Shown: piece by piece, positions 1-5,364 of the stretch | Position numbering within the stretch: the stretch's first letter is position 1 | How the letters are laid out: the number at the start of each line of letters is the position of its first letter | Source of the DNA: an uncultured Pirellula sp. | GTDB taxonomy: Bacteria; Planctomycetota; Planctomycetia; Pirellulales; Pirellulaceae | NCBI GenBank assembly: GCA_903892365.1 | Contig: CAITIF010000329.1 | Coordinates: 1-5,857, forward strand | DNA length: 5,857 nucleotides | Direction: 5' to 3' | Notes under the pieces: generated by a model | The model's input: the letters and a program-made list of their open reading frames with translations, nothing else | Databases searched by the model: none | What the model was told of the DNA's origin: nothing | Program-made: the position numbers and the translations under genes

Positions 1-27
1 ACTGAAGGTAAGTCGCCGAATGAGTAG
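1..27 (+). CDS. Possible 3' end of an upstream gene (partial)
   Basis: Read from base 1, the frame gives eight residues (TEGKSPNE) and a TAG stop at 25-27. It overlaps the first codons of the next gene by 8 nt, as is common in tightly coupled operons. Of the other two frames, one belongs to the next gene and one has stops at 3-5 and 9-11. If this is a real gene end, it would be the place to look for the channel partner (MotA/TolQ/ExbB type) of the following stator-like protein. Eight residues cannot identify a family, so this rests on frame and overlap only. Confidence 0.3.
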   Translation, partial: TEGKSPNE

Positions 28-913
28 AAGACGACGCCTGGAAACCATCGATCCGATGGACTTGTTGCTGGATACCGTTTCCAATGTATTTGGTGGAGTG
101 ATGTTTCTGACTTTGTTGGCCGCCTTGCTGGTGATCAGTCAAGGTGAGGGTTCACTCCCAGATGGGCCACAGACTCCGTTACCGGAAACCCTTTCGCCCC
201 TGGAGATCGCGACCAGGATCGAATCACTGGAACTGGAAGCAAGTGAACTGAATTTTGTGCTTGAATCCCAAGCAAGAACGCTCTCGGAGATAGTACCGTC
301 GGATGACACGGAACAAAAAATCGCTCAATACGATCGATTGAGACGACAACTGGCTGGACTTCAAAGCCAATGGGATCAAGTTCAAACGGACCTTCGCAAC
401 GAAGAGGCCCTTCAGAAGGCCAACAATAAACTTGAAAAAGAATTGTCGGAACAGTTGGCAGAATTAAGCAAGCAAGTTCAGGGGAAAAAGACCGAATTAG
501 AACGGGCTGAAGCAAAATCTTCGCGTACGATCACCTTTAGTCTTCTACGCGATGCTACCACCGCAGATTTTCCGTTATTGCTACGCTATGGTAAACTGTA
601 TCGATTCCTGCAGTGGTCGGGACAGGAGATCAATGAAGAAGATATCGCCATACTCGGTGATGAAAAATATTTGCCAAAGCAAGCAGCGGGAATTCCAATC
701 ACTCCGAATGTTTTATCCAATTTGGTTTCGAAATTGGCTGATCGGCATCCGCCTCGCGAGTATCACATTACCATTTTCGTTTGGGATGATTCGTTCGCTG
801 CCTTCAATTCGCTGCGCAATCGATTGGTTGAGCAGGGATACCAGTACAGAACGCTTCCGTGCACCGATGAGTCGATTATCGGTATGGGCGGCGGCGATCG
901 GTTGGTACAATAG
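20..913 (+). CDS. Single-pass membrane protein with coiled coil, stator-like (ExbD/TolR/MotB/ZorB-like layout)
   Basis: Predicted 297-residue inner-membrane protein. Seen: a basic N-terminus (MSRRRR), then DPMDLLLDTVSNVFGG (residues 11-26) leading into one hydrophobic helix at about 23-40. A long charged, heptad-like stretch follows at about 62-168 and is probably a coiled coil. The C-terminal domain (about 170-297) alternates beta and alpha, with YHITIFVWDD at 248-257 and a Gly-rich end (GMGGGD, 288-293). Known of ExbD/TolR/MotB: a short cytoplasmic N-terminus, an Asp at the start of a single helix that carries protons, and a periplasmic domain. D14 or D18 could fill the Asp role here. Inferred: one half of an ion-driven stator, exported C-terminus, with a MotA/TolQ-like partner encoded upstream. 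No OmpA-like peptidoglycan-binding domain is visible, so it is not an ordinary MotB. A GAAGG about 11 nt upstream of the ATG supports the start. The molecular function is unknown. Confidence 0.85.
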   Translation: MSRRRRLETIDPMDLLLDTVSNVFGGVMFLTLLAALLVISQGEGSLPDGPQTPLPETLSPLEIATRIESLELEASELNFVLESQARTLSEIVPSDDTEQKIAQYDRLRRQLAGLQSQWDQVQTDLRNEEALQKANNKLEKELSEQLAELSKQVQGKKTELERAEAKSSRTITFSLLRDATTADFPLLLRYGKLYRFLQWSGQEINEEDIAILGDEKYLPKQAAGIPITPNVLSNLVSKLADRHPPREYHITIFVWDDSFAAFNSLRNRLVEQGYQYRTLPCTDESIIGMGGGDRLVQ

Positions 914-982
914 AAGAGCAAAATTACCCACCCCTTTCGATATGCATGACATCAATTGCCCTTTTCCTTAAGCCAATTTACG

Positions 983-1561
983 ATGGTTAGTTGCGTGAAT
1001 CCATTTCCAATCTACTTGCTCCTGGGTCTCGGGATTGTCACCTCGGTCGCTCAATCGCAGGAGTTTATCGACAACTACGACATGCACGGCGACTACGCGA
1101 AGCACGTCTATCGCGTCGAGGGTGTACGCGTTTGGAACCAGCATGAAAACGGTTACGAAGTTCGTGGCTGGGGGGCGCGTGAAACGGGCAAGGAAGGGAC
1201 TCTTGTCCTTCGGTATGTGTTCGATAAGCCTATCGTGCGTTGTTCGTTGCGAGCCTACTTGCATGCTTGGTTTGATAAAACGGATCGAGTCTCGCTGGCT
1301 GTTTCTAAAGATGATGAAAACTACGTCGAGCTAACCAATTCCAGTTTGGTACCAGAGAAGGTAAAACCGTATCGGCAAAGGGTTCTGGATCTGACCCCGC
1401 ACGTTGAGGGCTCGAAACAAGTTTTTATTCGAATTCGATTGCGCGGAGCCAAACTCAACACGCACATCATGACCACTGAATTTTTGCGCACAGGGGATAG
1501 TGTAGGAGTATTCCAAGCTCCGCATCAGTTTGAGTTTCGAGCGACGTTGAGCGACGAGTAG
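983..1561 (+). CDS. Secreted protein, probable beta-sandwich domain, function unknown
   Basis: I do not recognise a named family. From the ATG at 983 the protein has 192 residues. It starts with a typical signal peptide: hydrophobic core PIYLLLGLGIVTSVA at about 9-23, with likely cleavage near A23-Q24. The mature part is rich in alternating beta strands (TLVLRYVF, RVSLAVSKDD, YVELTN, QVFIRIRL), in the manner of jelly-roll or galactose-binding-like modules that bind sugars or sit in cell-surface proteins. The only Cys in the signal region (C4) precedes the hydrophobic core, so this is not a lipoprotein. An in-frame TTG at 956 would add nine residues in front of the signal peptide and is less likely. 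Neither start has a good Shine-Dalgarno. It lies 69 nt after the stator-like gene on the same strand, so co-transcription is possible, and it converges on the truncated TPR-like gene with a 10-nt gap. Confidence 0.75.
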   Translation: MVSCVNPFPIYLLLGLGIVTSVAQSQEFIDNYDMHGDYAKHVYRVEGVRVWNQHENGYEVRGWGARETGKEGTLVLRYVFDKPIVRCSLRAYLHAWFDKTDRVSLAVSKDDENYVELTNSSLVPEKVKPYRQRVLDLTPHVEGSKQVFIRIRLRGAKLNTHIMTTEFLRTGDSVGVFQAPHQFEFRATLSDE

Positions 1562-1571
1562 TTTGGATGGA

Positions 1572-2681
1572 TTAAGGTTTCATTTGATCGATTCGGTATT
1601 CCCACCACAGCCACTCCGCAAGATCTCGATCAGGTTCTGGGACGCGGCCCAAGCATTGCTGAGCATCTGCAATTGCGCGTTCTTGCATTTCAAGATTCGG
1701 CTGGCTATTTTTATGACGAGCGTCGCGTGCCGCTTCAACGATTCGGATGGTTGCGATGACCACACGAGCCATGTTGCTCCAATGCCTGCCTTCGTTCGGG
1801 TTCGCAATCGCGTCGGAGCCAGTGTTTTGGATCGGCAGCGATTCAAGCATAGCAAGTGGTTCGGTTGTGTCGCCGTGCAGCCACTGAAGCAAGGCATGTC
1901 GAACCACCCATCGGGGCTCGTCAGGCTGTATCTTTCGAAACAAAGAGATTAGCTGAAGCGAATGATCCATGTCGATAAAGGAAGGCCAGGATTGGCCTCG
2001 ATCCAGAATAAGGGCATCCACGATTCGAAAGACTTCGTCTAAGATAATGGGGTGCGTTGTAAGCTTCGTCCGCAATGCCTGTTCAAGAATTGGCGATTGG
2101 TCCAATGCAATGGCGGCCATAGCAAGCATCCCCCAAGCCGTTCGACGTGTACGGAAAATTGGTTCATCAGGGGATTGTGTTAGTTCAGGTGGGTCATGTT
2201 GGCCCCAAAAATCCAATAACCATACCAACTCTTCTGGTTTCGAACTCGTTACAGTGCATATGGCTGCTGTTGTGATGACGGAGGGGGAAAGCCCAACTTT
2301 GGACTGAATATCCAAAAGCAAATCCTTACCCGCTTGCATTTGATTTGCACTGAAACAAATCCTCGCGTACAGGAACTGTAATTTATCGATTTGCTTATGA
2401 GCCCTATCTCGCTCAAACCAACGTTGAAAAACCGGGAACGCTTCATGCGCGGCTTTGCAACTGACCGCAACCGTGCCGTAATAGAACAAATTCTCGGTAT
2501 CGATTGTTTCAGAGCCTACGCCACGTCTAGCAATCTGCATCGCCTTTTCCTCTTCGCCCTTTCGAAAATACCCATGCGCCAGGCGTCCATGACGTTGAAA
2601 AAGGTCAGGGGCCAATCGTTCTGATTCGGTGTACGCTTCGAATGCGGTTCCCGGATGCAGAACATGTAAACGGTCCCCTCT
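1572..2681 (-). pseudogene. TPR-like helical-repeat protein, 5' end lost at the IS21 border
   Basis: The frame stays open for 369 codons from the edge of the insertion element down to TAA at 1574-1572. Its residues form repeated pairs of amphipathic helices of TPR style. Examples are LFQRHGRLAHGYFRKGEEEKAMQIARRG, near the first usable start, and later segments such as LFYYGTVAVSCKAAHEAFPVFQRW, LQFLYARICFSANQMQAGKDLLL and RRTAWGMLAMAAIALDQSPILEQAL. TPR proteins act as protein-interaction scaffolds; no partner can be named. The coding sense continues upstream of the TTG at 2615 (residues PGTAFAEYTESERLAPDL form a helix of the same kind). It runs up to the exact element boundary without an ATG or Shine-Dalgarno, so the original start was removed. 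Residual translation from TTG 2615 (347 residues) is possible. A full-length gene with an unusual start is the less likely alternative. Confidence 0.65.
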
Positions 2682-2732
2682 TGTCAGTGGGCGCTTTAAA
2701 AGGGGCCACCTTTGGGCGCTTCTAAAGGGGCC
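2682..2732 (+). repeat. IS21 left end: two tandem terminal repeats
   Basis: The outer repeat, 2682-2707, starts TGTCAGTGGGCGC and ends AAAAGGGGCC. After an 8-nt spacer (ACCTTTGG) comes the inner repeat GCGCTTCTAAAGGGGCC at 2716-2732. Both read inward on the plus strand and probably bind IstA. The region lies between the istB stop and the border with the TPR-like gene and contains no gene of its own. Confidence 0.9.
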
Positions 2733-2756
2733 ATTTTGGGTTAGTGAAATGGTCCG

Positions 2757-3569
2757 TCAAGATTTGGCCCGTTTTGAGGCCTTGTCTTCTACATTCTTAT
2801 CGGCATTGGACCCGGTGGGCGCTTTGGCCCCTTTTGAAAGATTTTCGCTCGAACCCAAACGGTAGCTTCGACCAGTCAACTGAAACAGTTCCGACCGATG
2901 AAGGAATCGATCTAAGATCGCCGACGCACTCGGGACATCACCTATGAGTTTTCCCCAATCTTCCAGTGGTCGATTGCTTGTCATCATTGTCGATTTCACC
3001 TCGTGACGACGCATGATGATTTCAAAGAGGTATTCTCCCGATCGTTTCGGTAATTGCTTCATCCCCATGTCGTCGATGATCAATAGATCTGGCTTCAGGT
3101 ATCGTTGCAGAATTCGTTCATGGCCCTCCATGGCTTCGTCATGCAAGAAGTCACGCACCGTATCGAAGATCGAACGATAGTAGACCGTCATTCCGCACCG
3201 AATGGCGCACATCCCCAACGCTTGGCAGAGATGGCTTTTTCCAGTTCCCGGCGGGCCCACCCAAAGAACATCTTTTCGTTCTCGAATGTACCGGCATGTT
3301 GCTAGATCAAAGATCTTGTTTTTCTTGATCGATGGGTTGTAACTGAAGTCAAAGTCCTCCAGCCGTTTCGTATCGCGAAAGCCCGCCAAAGCCACACGGC
3401 GACTGATCAATCGATCATTGCGAAGTAGCTGCTCATCTTGAAGCAGTAGCTCTAAGAACTCGCGATGACTCAAGCCAGTTGTGGTCGCCTCATGAAGCCG
3501 AATTTCCAGCGTGTTGGCCAAGCCCGAAAGTCGTAGCTTCTTAAGGGTTGATAGTAGATTGTTATCCAT
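2757..3569 (-). CDS. istB: IS21-family helper ATPase IstB (AAA+)
   Basis: This is a 270-residue AAA+ ATPase. In IS21 elements IstB binds DNA, assembles with ATP, selects the target and stimulates IstA. Seen in order: an N-terminal helical domain (1-95; LSTLKKLRLSGLANTLEIRL is typical), Walker A GPPGTGKS at 105-112, Walker B LLIIDDMG at 162-169 (D166, D167), a sensor-type TSNRP at 197-201, and the RSELFQLTGRSYRL end of the family core at 226-238. The residues after about 240 form an added tail, SKGAKAPTG (245-253) and SKRAKS (265-270), encoded by copies of the element's terminal-repeat core. It starts at an ATG 5 nt after the istA stop, with AGGAGG 9 nt upstream inside the last istA codons, so translation is coupled. 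The core is intact and probably functional. Confidence 0.95.
   Translation of the reverse strand: MDNNLLSTLKKLRLSGLANTLEIRLHEATTTGLSHREFLELLLQDEQLLRNDRLISRRVALAGFRDTKRLEDFDFSYNPSIKKNKIFDLATCRYIRERKDVLWVGPPGTGKSHLCQALGMCAIRCGMTVYYRSIFDTVRDFLHDEAMEGHERILQRYLKPDLLIIDDMGMKQLPKRSGEYLFEIIMRRHEVKSTMMTSNRPLEDWGKLIGDVPSASAILDRFLHRSELFQLTGRSYRLGSSENLSKGAKAPTGSNADKNVEDKASKRAKS
2763..2777 (-). repeat. Degenerate internal copy of the element repeat (end of istB)
   Basis: On the minus strand this reads TCAAAACGGGCCAAA. It differs by one base (C for G) from the TCAAAAGGGGCCAAA found in the full copies. It encodes SKRAK, just before the istB stop. It is probably a decayed duplicate of the copy about 50 bp further inside. 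With only 15 bp, chance similarity cannot be excluded. Confidence 0.5.
2811..2838 (-). repeat. Internal repeat copy inside istB (28 bp)
   Basis: On the minus strand it begins TTCAAAAGGGGCC, the same 13 bp as in the inner right-end repeat, and continues AAAGCGCCCACCGGG. All 28 bp are identical to the copy inside istA at 4946-4973. It encodes SKGAKAPTG at IstB residues 245-253, in a tail beyond the AAA+ core. The copy lies about 130 bp from the left end of the element. Confidence 0.85.
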
Positions 3570-3574
3570 TGTGA

Positions 3575-5167
3575 TTAGCCTCCTGCTAATGCTCGTTTAA
3601 AGAACTGACCGTACTCGAGAATCGGTCGAATGACCGGATGCTCATCCATGAATTCCATGGTCTGTTGCTTGGCTCCTCCATGCTCAAGGAGCTTCTTGAT
3701 CGTGCGGTATCGAAAGCTACCGCTACGCCATGCCGTATCCGACGCATGCTCTATGGCCGAGCTCTCGTACTTGCCAGTCAAGCTCAATAGGCCTTGGATC
3801 GTGCGCATCGCCTCGACACCACGTTCGCTGATCGCGCCATCGGCCCAGCGAGTGGCATTTGGGCCAATGAGCTTCACTTTTTGCAGTAAATACTGGGCAC
3901 CGCGTTCAATTCCGCTGATTTTCGACGGTGCAATATGAGCCGCGAGCGTGCTGAACTTCCCTTTTTCCATGCGAGGGTGAATGGCGACCTGCTCTTGTCG
4001 AAAGTTGAGCATACGAACGATTTTATCGTTCCATCGAACCCAGACTTCGCAGCCAAGATATTCCGGCGGTGCTGAATAGAACGAGCCTTTGACTTCGATA
4101 TGGCCGTCGCGACTTACCTTGCGAGTTCCTTCGTCATAGAAAGGGAAAGGTTCGGATCTCAATGCCCCAAGAGTTTGCTTCTCGACTTCGGCGAATTGCT
4201 TACCGACATGCTTCTTAGTCGTCCCGTGAATTCGAGTATCGGCGATGTTTTTCTCCCAGTGCAATAGATGCTGATTCTGAAGAGATAAACTCTCGAACGT
4301 CATCCCTTTGATGGCGTTTTCTTGAACGTAGTCGACACCTCGTTCAACCTTTCCCTTGTGCTCTGGTGTTCTTGGGCGAGTTGGTAGAAACGCACAACCA
4401 TAGTGCTTGCAGAAAGCGATGATCTTTGGATTCAATTCTGGATCGTACCAGTCTGCTTGCTTAACTGCCGATGCAGCGTTGTCAAAGACGATGATCTTGG
4501 GTACGCCTCCCAGAGCCCTAAAAGCGTTCTCCAAAGACCGAATCAACGATTCCGTGGTCAGTCTGGTTACAGCTTCGGTGTAGCCCTTGCGTGAGTGGCT
4601 AAGTACAAGCCGAAAGAGGTATGTCTTGCGAAACTTGCCATTGTGATCCATGCATCGAGCCCCCTGGCCGTAGTCGATTTGGATCTCTTGACCAGGTTCT
4701 ACTTCGATGCGTCGTACCGGTAGTTCCTTGCAGTTCGTGAGAGTAGCGACATAGCGTCGGACGCTATGGTACTTTGAGGTGAAACCGTGCTCGGCGACAA
4801 GATCTTGGAAGATCCTCTGAGCGGTAAGTCCCTGTTCGATTTTGGAGATGATCTGCTCGCGATATCGGGAGCACTCGCTGCGGGATTGAGCCACCAACGG
4901 ATCTTTCTTTTTAGGTGCGAACTCCCCTGAAAGAGAAGCGTCGGCCCCGGTGGGCGCTTTGGCCCCTTTTGAATCATCGGAAGGTATGGTCGCGGCCCCG
5001 GTAGGCGCTTCTTGGTTGGTGGCCCCTTTTGAACTCTTAACCGCCAAATGGCGATCAACAGACTTTCGGTTGATTCCAAGCGTCCGAGCGATCTGCCGCT
5101 TGCTCATTCCCGAGGCAAATAACTGCTCAATTCCCTGCAATTTATCCATATCCAGCCGCCGCACCAC
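3575..5167 (-). CDS. istA: IS21-family DDE transposase IstA
   Basis: This 530-residue transposase cuts and joins the element ends with an RNase H-fold catalytic core. Seen: an N-terminal helix-turn-helix (about 8-42, GMSKRQIARTLGINRKSVDRHL), then a low-complexity linker (43-90) containing SKGATNQEAPTGA and SKGAKAPTGA. A second helical DNA-binding region follows at about 95-142. The catalytic triad is D165 (IQIDYGQG), D229 (IIVFDNAAS) and E275 (PEHKGKVERG). The C-terminal part has the KGSFYSAPPEYLG beta-barrel motif at about 363-375. The GTG start at 5167 is supported by AGGAG 7 nt upstream; an internal ATG (residue 7) is possible but lacks this spacing. It is followed by istB after 5 nt. All key residues are present. 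The linker is unusual because it is built from copies of the element's own terminal-repeat DNA. Confidence 0.95.
   Translation of the reverse strand: MVRRLDMDKLQGIEQLFASGMSKRQIARTLGINRKSVDRHLAVKSSKGATNQEAPTGAATIPSDDSKGAKAPTGADASLSGEFAPKKKDPLVAQSRSECSRYREQIISKIEQGLTAQRIFQDLVAEHGFTSKYHSVRRYVATLTNCKELPVRRIEVEPGQEIQIDYGQGARCMDHNGKFRKTYLFRLVLSHSRKGYTEAVTRLTTESLIRSLENAFRALGGVPKIIVFDNAASAVKQADWYDPELNPKIIAFCKHYGCAFLPTRPRTPEHKGKVERGVDYVQENAIKGMTFESLSLQNQHLLHWEKNIADTRIHGTTKKHVGKQFAEVEKQTLGALRSEPFPFYDEGTRKVSRDGHIEVKGSFYSAPPEYLGCEVWVRWNDKIVRMLNFRQEQVAIHPRMEKGKFSTLAAHIAPSKISGIERGAQYLLQKVKLIGPNATRWADGAISERGVEAMRTIQGLLSLTGKYESSAIEHASDTAWRSGSFRYRTIKKLLEHGGAKQQTMEFMDEHPVIRPILEYGQFFKRALAGG
3579..3584 (-). promoter_or_regulatory. 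Ribosome binding site of istB, inside the istA end
   Basis: AGGAGG on the minus strand lies 9 nt before the istB ATG and overlaps the last codons of istA (Ala-Gly-Gly). IstB translation is therefore tied to ribosomes finishing IstA. Confidence 0.85.
4946..4973 (-). repeat. Internal repeat copy inside istA (28 bp)
   Basis: Identical over 28 bp to the istB copy at 2811-2838 and read in the same frame, giving SKGAKAPTG at IstA residues 66-74. It lies about 315 bp from the right end, in the linker between the helix-turn-helix and the rest of IstA. It has the same strand sense as the right terminal repeats. Confidence 0.85.
4997..5033 (-). repeat. Variant internal repeat copy inside istA, with 9-bp insertion
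   Basis: On the minus strand it starts TTCAAAAGGGGCC and ends AAGCGCCTACCGGG, like the 28-bp copies, but carries nine extra bases between the halves. The reading frame is kept, giving SKGATNQEAPTG (residues 46-57) instead of SKGAKAPTG. Confidence 0.8.
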
Positions 5168-5174
5168 GGTCTAA

Positions 5175-5179
5175 CTCCT
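5175..5179 (-). promoter_or_regulatory. Ribosome binding site deciding the GTG start of istA
   Basis: AGGAG on the minus strand lies 7 nt before the GTG at 5167-5165. This favours that start over the second GTG (5164-5162) and the ATG at 5149-5147. No convincing -35/-10 pair was found between here and the element end. Confidence 0.75.
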
Positions 5180-5237
5180 ATAAAGGTTCTCAGTTGAAAA
5201 CCGCTATATGAGCAAACCATGCCTTTCTGGTCGAACT

Positions 5238-5287
5238 GGCCCCTTTTGAAGCGCCTCGCGCTGGCCCCTTTTAAGCGCTCACTGACA
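5238..5287 (-). repeat. IS21 right end: two tandem terminal repeats
   Basis: Read on the minus strand from the outside, the outer repeat at 5287-5263 starts TGTCAGTGAGCGC and ends AAAAGGGGCC. After an 8-nt spacer (AGCGCGAG) comes the inner repeat GCGCTTCAAAAGGGGCC at 5254-5238. It mirrors the left end in repeat order and spacer length, with one mismatch between the two inner repeats. These are probable IstA binding sites, 70 bp in front of istA. Confidence 0.9.
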
Positions 5288-5364
5288 AAAACAGCCGAGT
5301 CCGAGAAGTCTACAATGTAGCAATTCGAAGCAAAACGACACCCTGCTTTTGTTGATCAACCACT

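Larger units (their letters stand above)
2682..5287 (-). mobile_element. Complete IS21-family insertion sequence, 2606 bp
   Basis: The element carries istA and istB in the order and orientation typical of IS21. It is bounded by inverted repeats that begin TGTCAGTG at both ends. The first 26 bp of the left end and the first 25 bp of the right end agree except for one substitution (G/A at position 9) and one extra T in the left copy. A second repeat lies at both ends after an 8-nt spacer, which matches the multiple terminal repeats known for this family. Both genes are intact, so the element may be active. The flanks (CCCCTCT on the left, AAAACAG on the right) show no target duplication of 4-8 bp, which IS21 elements normally make. 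Confidence 0.93.

Noticed and set aside
135..515. 126-codon minus-strand open frame opposite the stator-like gene
   Set aside because: It is antisense to the coiled-coil region. Its composition is that of a reverse-strand shadow, and it has no start signal.
552..971. 139-codon plus-strand open frame overlapping the stator-like gene
   Set aside because: It lies mostly inside the stator-like gene in another frame, its product has no domain-like pattern, and the overlapped frame has clear membrane-helix and coiled-coil features.
956..982. TTG at 956 as start of the secreted protein
   Set aside because: It would place nine extra residues before the signal peptide and has no Shine-Dalgarno. The ATG at 983 gives a normal signal peptide.
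1562..1571. Terminator between the two convergent genes
   Set aside because: The gap is only 10 nt and no GC-rich hairpin with a T run was seen in or around it.
1563..1952. Plus-strand open frames opposite the TPR-like gene (also 1969-2307 and 2391-2624)
   Set aside because: The minus strand carries one continuous frame with helical-repeat patterns, while these are short, Cys/Arg/Ser-rich fragments typical of antisense reading.
2698..5272. GGCCCCTTTT repeats as a CRISPR array or host REP repeats
   Set aside because: The copies are few and irregularly spaced, on both strands, and confined to one IS element whose ends they form, so they belong to the element.
5282..5316. Outward promoter from the IS end: CTGACA (5282-5287) with TACAAT (5311-5316)
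   Set aside because: The spacing of 23 nt is too long for a normal -35/-10 pair. The CTGACA is simply the repeat terminus.
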